From the NCBI GenBank assembly GCA_019828595.1, contig JAHQRK010000027.1, forward strand, positions 434,001 through 498,000: a stretch of DNA of 64,000 nucleotides, in the 5' to 3' direction. The notes under the pieces were generated by a model. It worked only from the letters and a program-made list of their open reading frames with translations. It had not been told where the DNA came from and did not search any database. Position numbers and translations under genes: made by a program. Each line of letters begins with the position of its first letter. Position 1 is the first letter of the stretch. The stretch is from Aphanomyces cochlioides. Taxonomy: Eukaryota; Oomycota; Saprolegniomycetes; Saprolegniales; Verrucalvaceae. Positions 51,780 through 63,739 of the stretch are shown one piece after another.

Positions 51780-52345
51780 CAAGCCGATGGACGAGCAAGA
51801 CGACGACATTGTCCTGCTTGCATCTTGTATGGTAGCGGCGGCTGCTGCCATGGCCACTGAAGATGACACCGACGATCGCAAGATGCCAACACCCCGATTT
51901 ATCAGGTCAGCTTTGTTCTACGTTGACTTCTGAGATCTCCAAAGTCAAATACTTACGGATGGTGGAGATCGCATCATTGGAGACACATTCCGCATGTCGC
52001 CTTCCGAGTTGAATGAATTGGTGGGAATGTGTGCAAAATACATCAGTCATCAACTGTGTCCAAAGCGTGTGGTTGTGTGGCAGTTCATTGGATGGCCGCA
52101 GGAGCGAGTGCTCGTGCACAAGAACAGTTCTTTTTGGATCAAGCATACTCTACAATTCACGAGTATCGACATATCGGATTGAAAGCCATCTTGCAGGCAA
52201 TGATTGACAATGGATTTTATGGATCCAACATTAATGAGAGCTCGAGACTGGGGTCGTCAAGTCGTCAATTTTTCTTGAAAGAACCAGCTTTCCATGGATG
52301 CATTGGAGCCATCGATGGCACACACACGTACCGATTGTTGTAGCC
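51780..52345 (+). pseudogene. PIF/Harbinger transposase fragment (N-terminal part)
   Basis: Pieces in shifting frames read MSPSELNELVGMCAKYISHQ, then FLDQAYSTIHEYRHIGLKAI and FLKEPAFHGCIGAIDGTHTY, the last being the first catalytic block of Harbinger enzymes (GAIDGTH). The reading then breaks into the palindrome at 52375. The second and third catalytic blocks are absent. Confidence 0.6.
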
Positions 52346-52374
52346 AAGGAATATGTTTTAATTTTGCCAGGCTC

Positions 52375-52433
52375 ACCGATTTTGTTTCGTGGGCCTTCAT
52401 ATATTATATGAAGGCCAACTAAACAAAATCGGT
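52375..52433. repeat. 59-bp palindrome, 29-bp arms
   Basis: ACCGATTTTGTTTCGTGGGC leads into GGCCTTCATATA, and the mirror arm follows after one base, with two mismatches. The same words form the edges of the 2.6-kb block. Two element ends joined head to head would leave this trace. Confidence 0.75.
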
Positions 52434-52439
52434 CTTCCT

Positions 52440-53640
52440 GTATAATTCTATTCACGAGAAAAATGGAAGCAAAGTTTTTGACCTACATAAATTAATATAT
52501 GAGAAACGATAAAAAACAATTTTGCCTTGCTGAAGTGTGTTTTAAACATAACCTGCGATTCAGGCAAGGTATCGATGGCCGTAAGCGACGAGGAATTTGA
52601 ACTAAGCAGTGCACATGACAGCGACGATGACAGCGAAGTCGACAATGATGACGATACTTACGAGCCTCATAGATTTGTCCGACGTGACGTTCCACCAGAA
52701 GATCGTGAACAGGGATGAAAAGTTTTGTTTACTGAAAGAAAGCTTGTCTGTCCCAGAGTCTTGTTGACATGGCAATTCAAAACCGGACTTTTACTGACAC
52801 AGAATTCAAAATCAGACTTCTTGACAATTGTTTTATACATGTTGTAAACACTTCGACAGAATGTTTAAAAGGAAATTTCATACATAAATTGTGAGTAATG
52901 TTAAAAACGAACAGCACAAGCAGATAGAATACACGACGAGGATTCCAAAAATACAGACATCTCAAAAATGAATATCGGAAGATTTTCCCGGCGAAGTCTC
53001 GGTCCCGACGCGATATCTCATCAAATATCACGAATTTATCGACGTCTGATAGCTCAAAAGGAAGCTCTTGTTATGAGAAACATGGTGGTAACGTTAGATG
53101 AAAACGGTCTGATTGTCAATAAGTCTGATTTTGTTTGGTTGGCCTTCATATTGAATTGTCCTTTGACTTGCACAGAGAGGATCTACGTGACAAAGTTTCG
53201 GTGAACGTGTGATTGCCAAGCAATCCACCACCAAACAAATGCCACTCGAACTCGTGTGTAAGCTAGACAACAAAGTGAAGCTATCACTTGTGTCGAATCT
53301 TTCGTTTACACAGTGGTTGCATGCAATCCTCGAGTGCTGTGCCCCTCAATCACCATTCGAATTGTCGATGGAATTCACTCATCCCGGGGTTCCTTTGGTC
53401 TGTAAAGACACTTTCCCATCGTTTTCGATCTCATTGTGCAGCGATTTTCGCGGCGATATCCTTTGGATTCAACTAAGCTTACGTAGCCGACTTCCTCTTG
53501 GTGTAATTCATCATCAAGCGACGCACCTGTGCCGCTCGCCACAGTATAACCGATTGAAAATGAAATTTCATGAAAAAATTCAAAAATTAAAACTGTCGAT
53601 AAATGAGAATATTTATGATTGAAAATAAATATTTATTTTT
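52440..53640. other. Unassigned stretch with two orphan plus-strand frames
   Basis: 52575-52718 is an acidic frame (DEEFELSSAHDSDDDSEVDN, then DDVPPEDREQG-like end). 53209-53622 is a 137-residue frame with no ATG-proximal signal (MIAKQSTTKQMPLELVCKLD, then VPLVCKDTFPSFSISL). Neither resembles a family I know. They may be remains of the 2.6-kb block. The last 50 bp must be the leader of the 53674 gene. Confidence 0.25.
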
Positions 53641-53673
53641 GTATTGCGTATCAACTCGATCACAACTGGCATC

Positions 53674-54880
53674 ATGCCTGCTGTCGAAGACAAAGAGTTG
53701 AAGCGACGAGAGTACTTTCGGGACAAGCAGAGAGAGCATCGACTACGTGTCCGACGAGAGGCTGCCGCGATCAAAGCTGAGTTTGCCGAGCTGCAAGTTC
53801 GCGCCAGAGAATTACGAGTCGATTCGCATCCGCCAGTTGATACTGATGGCGGACTCTCGTGGAGTATTCTTGCCAGTGTGTTTCGAGCAGAGTCGAATCG
53901 ATCGACGGCCAAACAGCAAGCTCTGATAAAGAAGTCAGATGCGATGGAGACTCTCGTCGCTTTCATGCAGCGCTTTGTCAGCGTGAATGTGCCGGTATAG
54001 CGAACTGTCCCTTTGAACATTATAACATTGGTGTAGGCACCCCTACCGCCTGCTTCGCCTTGGCAATCTGCAACTCTCCTGGAAGATCCAGAGGCAAGAA
54101 AACTGGGCAAGGAATGGCTCACTCAGCAACTCTACTACAATATGGACTACACCTTTCGATTCTTCCCATCAGTTGCACTCGACGAAGACTTCTACTGCAT
54201 CGACATGGACACTTCCGACGACTGGCTCAACAGCGTCGAAATCATGCAGCATATTTGGCCAGGCAATATGGAAACGTCCAAGGCTTATCTTCAGAATCAC
54301 ATGGCGGAAATCTTGTTTCGAGAACCCTCCCAAGTACGTCATCCATTGTGTTGTTCCGTTGATGACGCTTGCTGTAGGTCTTTGTGGAGTGCACTGAAAA
54401 CACCAAATTATACCGCAGAACGACAGAGGAAGGAAGCTTTATCAACATCCTTCAGGGCAATTTCGTCGAAGCAGATCGCTTCGTCGTGGTCATGCGCCAA
54501 GTTGAAGACGACGAGGCTTTCAACAGTCGATCGTATCGCCAACAGCACATTATGATCTGGTATGGAGCTGACAAAATGCAAACACATTGACGACCTGAAA
54601 CAGGGTCGAAGTCCGTCAAGTGACTGCTACACACGTCGCCGTACGAACGATCAGCCATTTTTCACGCTACTTTCGAGACGGCCAAGGCTTTGTGAGCGTG
54701 GATGAGCTAGCCAAGATTTGGAAGATTGACCTTACCGGAGTGCCAGATGACCAGAAGACAGACCACTTACGGTCGACTTACATCCGCCAAGAGCGAGCAG
54801 ACCACTCCGTCTTTCGAAAGAAGATTCAAAGCATCATTGAGAAAGTCACCAGCCCAGACTACTCTCTGTCGCCAAGCTAG
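53674..54880 (+). CDS. bZIP-like / M96-type oomycete regulator with START-like region
   Basis: Four exons (53674-53994, 54037-54333, 54378-54559, 54604-54880; introns 42, 44 and 44 nt), 358 residues. The N-terminus is a basic helix resembling a bZIP base (KELKRREYFRDKQREHRLRV) running into a leucine/alanine helix (EFAELQVRARELR). The rest resembles the START-like part of large oomycete families annotated as M96 mating-specific: YNMDYTFRFFPSVALDEDFY, GNMETSKAYLQNHMAEILFR, VFVECTENTKLYRRTTEEGS, FVEADRFVVVMRQVEDDEAF and HIMIWVEVRQVTATHVAVRT. A role in DNA binding is inferred; the ligand, if any, is unknown. Confidence 0.65.
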
Positions 54881-55439
54881 CATGAATTCACTGCACGAAT
54901 TCACCTATCTAATGATCATCTCTGCTGAAAATCTGTCCTCGCCTTGCTCGACACTTTGAAAAATTGCTAGACATACATGCATGTACACCATCAGATTGTT
55001 CACTCCGTAGTTATCCATGAGTAATCCACCCATCGACAGAGATCAGCAGCTCCAAACTTGCTGGCACTACATGCAAACATCGCTGCTGTCTATGAGTTCT
55101 GCAGCCACGGCTAAAACTTGACAATTCTTGAAAGTGGAGAGCAAAGGAAGTTCGATAGAGAATTCCGGTGAGTACCTAGCATGAGACTACTGAGCCTCCT
55201 AGCTCTTGTGCATAGAAGAATTGATCGAGTTCAAATTGGTAAGCCCGTCCAATGTTTAACAATGGATTTTGCGATCTTCCGGCATTTCGGTATGTGACGA
55301 AGGTTTTCCAGGTGAATCTTCCAGTCACAATCCCCACAAAATAAAGTATCAACTTGCTAGCTTTGAATCTTACGTCGGTGTCTAGATCACACTTGTATTG
55401 AAGTTGACCGGTGAACGCTCGAAACCAGGAGCGAAGTCT
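54881..55439. other. Stretch without supported gene before the LINE
   Basis: Only short frames occur. A minus-strand frame at 55448-55176 (FTGQLQYKCDLDTDVRFKAS, ILYFVGIVTGRFTWKTFVTY) is not recognisable. The region may include decayed LINE 5' sequence. Confidence 0.3.
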
Positions 55440-57847
55440 TGCGATCAAGTTACCAAAGGACGAATGTCAAAATTCCAACGCAGAGCTCATCTGTCGCTTC
55501 TCTATAAATCTGGACCAAGCTCACCCCTGGCAATCACAGACCACTTACACTACTCAACAGTGACGCAAAACTTGGCCCCAAAGTTTTGTCTTGCCGACTT
55601 GGGTAAGTTTTATCTTCTCCACTCAGACCAATACTAGTATGTGGAAGATCTATCCAACTAGCCCTATTTGAATTCTCCTCTATACAACAACATTGTCGCA
55701 ATCACAACCTTGACAAAGCTGGAGCAATCTTGTTGGACTTCGCGGAAGTTCTCGACACAACACTCAATCATCTAAACTTTGGTCATACATTTCGACGTTG
55801 GATCAAAACCTTATATTCTGACACACTTATCTCCCTTTTGTTTAATGGGAAACCGCTACAACCATTTGAATTGGGCTGTGGAGTTCGACAAGGAGATCCA
55901 CTATCACCTGGCCTATTTGTTCTCTTTATCGAACCAATGTTGAATCTTCTCCGGGCATCAATCTCTGGTGTTCATTGGCAATACGACTCACACGTCTATA
56001 GCCTTCGTAGACGATTGCACAGTGATCCTCAGCGACTTAACCGATGCACCAAAATTCCTCACTACTGTCGAATCCTTTTGCAAAGCAACCGGCATGAAAT
56101 TCAATCTTTCCAAGACACACGTTATGCATTTTAGCCCATGGTCAGACTCCCAGCTTCCCAACCAGTTAGCAACACATGGAATCAATATTATACCAACAAA
56201 TGGCCAATGCAAACTCCTGGGTATATACTTTGGACCCAACATGAGTGCTGAACGCCGACTTGACCATATTCTACCGATATAGGGCTCGTACACTGCGTGG
56301 CAGAGTAGCCATACTCCGCTCTATCATACTACTACATCTTTGGTACACAACAACAGTCACCTGTAGTCCACCACCGCTTTAAACCGATTCACACCATCTT
56401 ACATCGACTTTCTCAACAACAATCTCACGAATGGCATCCAAGACACCGCCTCTCGATGCCCGTTTCCCCGCTCTTGGTGCTCGCTTCCCTGTAGTCAAGG
56501 TGGCCTTGGCCTTCCCCCACTACTCGATACAATGCACAGCTTACAACTGAACCTCTTCCTCTCTGGCCTACGTCAAATCCGTTCTAACCCAACTATCTCA
56601 CCCAAGTGGATGAATCCAGCCATATCAATATTCACCGATGCTCTCGATGGATACTGCTATGGCCTTGATATTCTACATTACCCAATGACAACACCCATTC
56701 ATTACGGCATCAACCATACTGGTTCAAAACTGGGCTCATACTTCTACCAAGTACTTTGCCAATGGAACAAAACACACTCTCTGCCATTTATCCATCAAAT
56801 GGATCTCCGAACCTATTAAACCTTCCATTATGGCTTACTCCATTGATCACAAACTCACAACAACCACTACGAACGCGCACCACAGCTACAGCACGATTAC
56901 TCAAATCTCAAAACCCACCTATTCTTCGCATGGTCGACATTCTCAACACTGGACACTCACTGCACGATGATTTCACAACCTTTCTATTACGACTATGCCA
57001 TTTCAGAATGCTCGATTGCCTGGACAAACCCTTACGAATTACTTCTTGCCTGTCACACGACTAATGATGAGCACACCAGTTGGACCTTATTATCCTCCAG
57101 AACTGGCAGCGGCACAGCACGAGTGGCTCGTTGGCAAGCACTCCATTGATAAAGCCACTGCCACCTCAATTAGAAAAGTCCTTCTTTCAATTCAACCACC
57201 ACCACTACCACTGCATTGCACGCACACCCAAATGGACTGTCGTTTGGCCAAGAGAGGTTTCGCTGGATAAACTGCTGTTGCCTATCTTTGCAGACGTCAA
57301 ATACAGATTACAACATAACGCACTGGGATTTCTGTACAAATTCAGTTGGAGAAGGGACGATGTTCACTGTGTTCATGGATGTGATACTCCAGAAAATGCC
57401 CAACACCTTTTCTGGTCGTGCCCCTATGCAGCCAATCTCTGGAATCAATACTTACCACCTTTGGAACGATTCTGTGATTGCCTCAACTGGTCCAACATCC
57501 TCTTTACCGACGATATAACTCTGCTCTTACCATACCAAGCCAAATTTACGAAACACTTTCATGCTATCCTCCACATCGTTCGATCAGTGATCTTTCGACA
57601 ACTATGGCTGTGGCAGAACCAACTTCTCTACAATGAAGCCTTTCCAGATCCATTGGCCCTCCATAGTGAAATCCAAGCCTACTTGTCTTTACACTTGAAG
57701 GCATACCTCGACCGTCTGAGAAATCCATCATCCTCTGACTCATTTATAGCCTTCTTCAACTTGTGCGGCCAAAGTTACTTGGATCAACTTCGACTTGAGT
57801 CCCTCAAAACCCACAACCTACATCATGACCACATCGATCAAACATGA
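55440..57847 (+). pseudogene. L1-like LINE, reverse transcriptase to zinc-knuckle, 5'-truncated and frameshifted
   Basis: In shifting frames the plus strand reads RRAHLSLLYKSGP, then LDKAGAILLDFAEVLDTTLN and GVRQGDPLSPGLFVLFIEPM (RT fingers/palm). Next is AFVDDCTVILSD (the YADD-like catalytic box as FVDD) and GMKFNLSKTHVMHFSPW (KT block). The downstream zf-RVT region reads VKYRLQHNALGFLYKF, VHCVHGCDTPENAQHLFWSC and ANLWNQY. The endonuclease domain is missing and at least three shifts occur (near 55975, 56280 and 57080). No poly-A tail is obvious at the 3' side. Confidence 0.75.
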
Positions 57848-59090
57848 CACATCGAAGGATGAGACCACTAGTCTCAACCAAACGACGCCTCGCTACTACC
57901 CCTATCCTATTCTTTGGCATTGGAACACATATTTTTGATGGCAACCACAACTTTATTCAGCTTTCAAGACTACTACACTACAAACATCATGGTTTCGATG
58001 GATACAAACCATTCGATTCAAAGGTCCTACAGTTACACGGACAACGAGGACGGACGGGACAGCGTGACGGCAGGGCAAGGTCATCACGTCCCCAATTCCT
58101 CCAAATCGAGCAACCCAAACCATCAACCAACACTCGTCAGTATCAGCCAACCACTGTTTGATGCGTGCACTCATCAACAGTGTTGGTTCGGGTCGCCTAG
58201 CGACCACCGCGGATCGCCCACTCGCTTCGCTCGCATCTTGGTCTTGGATCTTGATTCTTGACTTGGTATCTTGATTTGGCTTGATGGCTATCTGGACCCA
58301 ACTGTTCGCTTTCTTCGGCCCTGCCAATGCATGGTTATGCATCGCCATATCCAAACACGCAAACGGCCATATCCCATGGCGACGAAGTTCTTCTCCTCCG
58401 AAGACAAGGTCACAGCATACTCTGACATCAATCAAGCGTACCAGATTGCTGCCACACGCATCACCAACAGACTCATTCACACGCTTGTACCAACTCGAGT
58501 GTTCCACGGAGTCTCATTCCAAGAACAGACACCGTACATGGCCACCCGCGACGACATCACTGCCGCCAAGCCAGCTTTGAAAGTGTTCATCGGAGTCACT
58601 TCCAAGGAAGCACACCGAAACTGGTCACCTTCCATGACATTGCTGCCATTCAGTCAGAAAAGAAGAATGGATTGATCCCTGTGAATATATGTTCGCCGTC
58701 TCCCTTTCCCCTGGCGATAGGGTACTGAAGAGCTGCAGAGCGTCTCGACACCGTCGCCAGAATTTCAATTCTTGACGCAACCATCGCATCATTCTGCAGG
58801 CTTTCCTCCACGTTATTTCTAATGCAGACGTGTTGGATGGCATCGAATGCCCAGAGATCGATCGCCACTTGGTCTTTCACTTTGGAAGAATCAATCTCTG
58901 AAACTTTGACTCGATTGATAACACTGGCGAAAATATTCCATCAATCAAGCAATTTCGATGACGCGTGGTCGTCGCCATGGGGATAATTATCAGGTCTGCA
59001 TGTTCGGAAGCGAGTCTGCCGTCCAAAGCAAAGAACGTCACGTCCTCATTGCGTCGCCGACTCAAAATCCCATTACAGTACAATTATTTT
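57848..59090. other. Decayed repeat DNA with one orphan frame
   Basis: 58271-58675 (+) gives 134 codons: MATKFFSSEDKVTAYSDINQ, AYQIAATRITNRLIHTLVPT, FHGVSFQEQTPYMATRDDIT. The start is in doubt. I do not recognise it. The rest shows no gene; it may hold the LINE 3' part and a second retroelement remnant. Confidence 0.25.
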
Positions 59091-60030
59091 CAATATATCA
59101 TTTATTTATTAGGGTCCGTCTGGCAACCGAAAATATTACATTCACAAGAAAATGTCGGATAAAATATGACGAAATATCGGAATCGTCGGAAAAATAGTCG
59201 ACCCTTTTCCGATAATATTTTTGTGATGGGTATACAAATCTCAAGTCATAGAGATATTACACATGAAATTGTCGGAAAGATAATCGGTGCTATTTGATTG
59301 GTAGTTAATATAAATTCTACAGGCAGTCGTTACCATCAAAAAGGGATTTCATGCTCCACAATTTCAAGGTGAAAATTACAAGCCCCATGCAGCTATTACG
59401 ATGACTCTATACGTCTCGTAGTTGATTGTTATCAACATGAATATTGATCTAATTTAAATGAATTGAAATAAGCTTTCAAGTGCCGGTACTTGTGTAGGTT
59501 GAATTGCTGTCCAAATATCTTCGGAACTATTGAATCACAAATAAACGAGTGGGGTTTATCTGAATACATTGTATGTAGGATTGACATGCATTAGTACCTC
59601 TACATTCCTTTAAAATGTTCGTTATCATCTCAGACAAGGAGTCATTTTACCATTTTAGGATCTCAACCTTGTTGATCAAAATGCATTACGTTTGCAGACA
59701 AACTCAAGTACTTTAGCTTGCAACTGAATAATAATATTTCATGTTTAATCGAGCGCAACATCTCAAAGCTCCCTTTTGCACTGGAATTGTAGGACAACAT
59801 GCTATTCAACACATACACTTAAAGTCTCTCTAATTCAATATCGCTTCAATAGAAGGTTTCAGAACTACGTCCAAACAAAAATACGTCGTCCAAAAACACG
59901 TTGTGAAGACGCCCATATTTTGCAACTGCTTTTTGAAATTGTTCAGGTTTCAAAACCACGTAATTTTAAATATTCGTGATATATTGTGCTCAAACCGGTG
60001 AAAACTGGAGTGTCCGGTCAGCCGTCAAAG
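59091..60030. other. Leader of the 60035 element with clustered TCGGA words
   Basis: GGGTCCGTCTGGCAACCG at 59113 looks like the left end of a Harbinger-type element; I could not find its mirror at the right. Between 59150 and 59290 the word TCGGA/TCCGA occurs about seven times in both directions, forming an imperfect hairpin (TCACAAGAAAATGTCGG with TTTTTGTGA). No gene is visible up to 60030. Confidence 0.35.
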
Positions 60031-60034
60031 GTCG

Positions 60035-61105
60035 ATGAAGCGCAAGTGGACAGTTATCGACAAAGACGACTGCATTCTCCTGCTACTGCTTATGCGACGA
60101 TGGACACTGCCTTACCGCGATCGTGTCTTGGTACCAGATTACAGGTTGAACATTCTCTCGATGTCAGACGAGGAGGCCAAGGATCAGTTTCGACTCTCGC
60201 CAAGCAACATCGTACGTCTCGCCGAAATATTTAAATTGCCCTCAGTGATAAGAACATACGAGGGCGTACGGAGCGATCCTTTGGAAGCCCTCGCAATCTG
60301 CTTGCGTAGACTGGTATTCCCGCATCGATGGATTGACATGGCTGCCATGTTTGGGCGAGCTCCATCAACATTGTGCCACATTTTCTACTACGTTGTCGAA
60401 TTTCTCGACGATAGGTTATCTACTTTGCTCTACTTTGATGTCGAACGAATCTCGAAGAACATCGATCGCTATTGCAACGCAATTGCTTCGAAAGAAAAGA
60501 AATGCATCAGAGGTGTTTGGGGCTTTATTGACGGCACTGTTCGGCTAACGTGTCGCCCCGGAAAGGGTAAAGGCCAAGAGGCTGTTTATAACGGGCACAA
60601 GAGAGATCATGCCTTCAAGTTCCAGACAATTGTGACACCAGACGGTCTCATCTCGCACCTTTTCGGCCCCGTTGATGGTCGTCGTCATGATATATTCATG
60701 CTAAACCAAAGTGGACTGAAAGACGTATTAGAGGGGAACGCTGTTTTCCACGAGAAACTTGTCTACGGTGATCCTGCATATGGATGCACCAATGTATTTT
60801 GCTGTCCGTACAAAGGATGCAGAAATGATTTACCCAAGAAAGAATTGAACAAGGCGATGAGTAGCGTCCGTGTATCCGTCGAATGGTCTTATGGTCAAAT
60901 CACTCGCAACTTTTCGTATCTCGACTTCAAGCGCGAACAACGAGCAGCCATAACGCCGCTTGCCACGCTCTACAAGATTGGAGTTCTCTTCACCAACTGC
61001 GTGACTATTGCAAATGGCACGAACACAAACTCAGCCTTCTTTCGCTGTGCACCCCCAACGTTTGACGAGTATTTCGCGTCGTATACAAAGACTACTTCAA
61101 AGTAG
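60035..61105 (+). CDS. DDE_4 (Harbinger/ISL2EU-like) transposase, intact
   Basis: A full 356-residue frame with ATG. The DNA-binding half reads QFRLSPSNIVRLAEIFKLPS, ALAICLRRLVFPHRWIDMAA and MFGRAPSTLCHIFYYVVEFL. Catalytic blocks are GVWGFIDGTVRLTCRPG (D), YNGHKRDHAFKFQTIVTPDG, LFGPVDGRRHDIFMLNQSGL (D), LVYGDPAYG and VSVEWSYGQITRNFSYLDF (E). It is of a different lineage from the 21129 transposase. No lesion is visible. It converges on the accessory remnant to its right. Confidence 0.82.
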   Translation: MKRKWTVIDKDDCILLLLLMRRWTLPYRDRVLVPDYRLNILSMSDEEAKDQFRLSPSNIVRLAEIFKLPSVIRTYEGVRSDPLEALAICLRRLVFPHRWIDMAAMFGRAPSTLCHIFYYVVEFLDDRLSTLLYFDVERISKNIDRYCNAIASKEKKCIRGVWGFIDGTVRLTCRPGKGKGQEAVYNGHKRDHAFKFQTIVTPDGLISHLFGPVDGRRHDIFMLNQSGLKDVLEGNAVFHEKLVYGDPAYGCTNVFCCPYKGCRNDLPKKELNKAMSSVRVSVEWSYGQITRNFSYLDFKREQRAAITPLATLYKIGVLFTNCVTIANGTNTNSAFFRCAPPTFDEYFASYTKTTSK

Positions 61106-61465
61106 ATGGTGTCAATTCACATGTATGATTATCGATTATCTACACATTACTTATCGATTATCTACACATTACTTGCTATTGCTATTGTCATGACCTACAC
61201 GTCTAGAGATAAACTGCATTTGCAGACTTAGTAGCTGGAGCTCTTCGCGTCGCAATTGCATTTCTTCCCGCCGTAGTGCAACTTCTTCAGTTCATTTACG
61301 ATCTGCAGAGTCGAGCTTGAGGATGCAGGAACAGGTCATGACATGACTGACTTAAATGTAAACGAACCAAACCAAGTTTTCATTAACACATTAGAAATAC
61401 TCAAATGACATGCATCTCAATCGTAGCAGTTTGGCCTCTTCCAACCTGTGCCTTGAATTCAAACA

Positions 61466-62180
61466 TCAATAATTCTTTATCTCCGCCGCCAGGAGTCGTG
61501 GCAAATCAATAACTTGAGTAGAAACTGGAAGAGCACCAAAGCTTCCTTTGAGCTCTTCCATTGCAGTAGCAAAAGCATTTGCTCTTGCCCATAATTTTGT
61601 CGTGGGTCTTTCATTGAGCTCCTTTTCAAAATAATCCCACACTCCAATGAGTGCAGGAGCCCATTCATAAGAAATCACAAGGGTTGAGGGATCTTCGGGT
61701 GTAATTTCAATCGTCCCAGACTGAACCCCCCATGTGAGTGTTAATGCAACACTCACGAACCACTCGTGAGTCTTTGAATCCATATATGGCACTGCCAGAT
61801 AGCCTGGATTCCGCAGGGAAATGTTTTCGTTTCAGGTCTAGTTTTTGTCGACGACACATTTGAGACTTGGTGCTTTCCAAGTTGAGGAATTTCACAGTCG
61901 TCGTCCTGTGTTCGTGAAAGCTTAGCTCGCTTCGTTGAAAGACGTAGATCTATATTAAATTACAAATGTCTATGAGACTCTGCGACGAAATCGACTTACT
62001 GTTTGCCATTTTCGTCTTCCGGAGATGTAAAGCGAACACCTGATTGTTGTAATGACGGAATATTTCGGGAGCAAACGCGCGTGCTTCTTGTGGCTCTGTG
62101 CTCCCGTCGATCTTGCCTTCTTCAACGAGTTTTTGAAGTACTGTCTGTGCTTGGCAGTCACTTGTCCAGCGCGCGGACAT
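61466..62180 (-). pseudogene. Accessory protein of the 60035 element, frame-broken
   Basis: The first exon-like piece (62180-61950) reads ARWTSDCQAQTVLQKLVEEG, KIDGSTEPQEARAFAPEIFR and HYNNQVFALHLRKTKM. This is the short acidic/aromatic layout of transposon partner proteins in oomycetes. A second piece (about 61895-61707) has FLNLESTKSQMCRRQKLDLK. The third (61792-61466) has WFVSVALTLTWGVQSGTIEI and LWARANAFATAMEELKGSFG. An intron around 61945 is likely, but pieces two and three are in different frames, so I take it as damaged. Confidence 0.5.
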
Positions 62181-62199
62181 TTCTAGAATGAGAAACCCC

Positions 62200-62855
62200 G
62201 CGCAAAATGTGTCCTTGTACGGAATTTTATCCGGACATGTTGAAGTTTGGGCACTTCTGGATTTATAAAATAATGTTGGTGGTGGTTCTTATTATAATAT
62301 TGTTATATAATAGAATTTTCGACAAATTTTGGCGAGAAAAAGTTGGTCAACTTCAAGTTATCCACGATTTGAAGGCTAAGAGTGGTTTTCAAAGCAGAAT
62401 AACTTTATCTAGATTCATCAACCGAAACCAAACTTCGTTCCCAGATAGTACAGCTTCTCTTCTTTGCATACATTTATAAATGGCATCACATCTCGTTCAA
62501 ATGAAGAAGATGTCAAACCTCAAAGTATGTTATCTTTCGCAAATTAAGCATGTTTAAGGCCTTGTACCTAGGTCCAACTGTCAAAACCAGGGTAAAAGAC
62601 AGGTCGCTTAGATGCTCGCAAGCTGTGTCAGTATTTTGAGTGTATTTGTGGTGTACAGTTCGCACCCAGCGACGAGAATAACGCCGTTAAAGTCATGTAC
62701 TTTCTTTAGAAGCTAACAATGTTAGTCACAAATTATGACTAACTATCGCACATGTTATAATCGAAATATTATGTTATAATTGTCATTTTACAGAATTATA
62801 CAAATTAAATATGCTGTTTCACATTTGTAAAATAGGCTCATTTTACATTTTGAGA
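62200..62855. other. Spacer between two DDE elements
   Basis: No supported gene. A TTTATCCGGACATG site stands at 62226. AT-rich sequence with AAATTATGACTAACTATCGC and TTATAATCGAAATATTATG precedes the next element. No clear terminal repeat could be matched across either neighbour. Confidence 0.35.
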
Positions 62856-62863
62856 AGCTCGAG

Positions 62864-63739
62864 ATGAGCGACACTGACGAGCTCCTAGACAAGATTTGGA
62901 GTGCGGGAGCTGCTATGCTTCGCCGCCAACATGCTGTTAGCGACGTGCCCTACTGTCGACGCAGATTTCGTGCTCTTTTTGGTGTGGAACCCATGATTGT
63001 TGCTCTTCTGTGGGTGGAAAAGCCACATGAATGTCAAACCACAAGTGTGATTCACTTGATGTGGGCCCTCATGTTTCTCAGGCTTTATGCATCCGAGACT
63101 GTCCACGCAACTCTCGCAGGCGTGGACGAAAAAACGTTTCGTAAATGGTAATGGTCATGGATCGTGCACTTATCTCAACTCGAGACGGTACATTAGTATG
63201 ATATCATAATATAACATTAACATTAGATTGTTTGGGAGAACCGCTTTCAAAATGCATTGGATGGCGCGACTGTATTTGTTTCCCTTGACGGCATTGACTG
63301 TAGAATAAACGAGCCAAGGCCATTCGACCCGATGTGGTACTCCCACAAATTTCATGGCGCGGGATTGAGGTATGAAGTTGGGGTATGCATTCGGACTGTT
63401 GTTTGGGTGAATGGGGGAGTGCCTTGTGGTACCTGGCCAGATATTTCTCTAGCTAGAAGCTCGTTTGTCAACGCACTTGAGCCTCATGAGACTGCTATTG
63501 CCGATCGCGGTTACTCGGGAGATCCTCATTTTATTACACCCAATTCACAGCCACAATCAACTCAACAACAAAAATTAATTATGTCACGTCATGAAACAGT
63601 CAACAGTCGTTTGAAGCAATTTGGTGCCCTGCGGCAAATGTTTCGTCATGAACTCAATTTACACTTAATCTGCTTCCATGCTGTGGCTAATGTCGTCCAA
63701 ATGACACTTGAGAACGATTCACCTCTGTTTTCAGTCTAG
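62864..63739 (+). pseudogene. DDE-type transposase with one nonsense codon
   Basis: It starts at ATG 62864 (MSDTDELLDKIWSAGAAMLR). The N-terminal half has HLMWALMFLRLYASETVHAT and AGVDEKTFRKW. There a TAA (63149-63151) interrupts what should be a conserved KW.W stretch. Reading resumes WSWIVHLSQLET, then a 42-nt intron leads into IVWENRFQNALDG. The catalytic blocks are FVSLDGIDCRINEPRPFDPM (D), GTWPDISLARSSFVNAL (D), AIADRGYSGDPHFI and SRHETVNSRLKQFGALRQMF (E). The frame is otherwise open to HAVANVVQMTLENDSPLFSV. Confidence 0.7.

Larger units (their letters stand above)
50545..53152. mobile_element. 2.6-kb repeat block bounded by inverted GGCC(T/C)...GATTTTGTTT ends
   Basis: The left edge TATATATGAAGGCCCACG with AAACAAAATCAGTCTTA (50545-50578) is mirrored at 53120-53152 (AAGTCTGATTTTGTTTGG, then TTGGCCTTCATATT). 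Two half-sites, ACCGATTTTGTTTC, stand at about 50903 and 50937, and a full palindrome of the same sequence at 52375. Inside are MITE B copy 2 and a Harbinger fragment. It may be one decayed element or several of the same family side by side. Confidence 0.45.
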
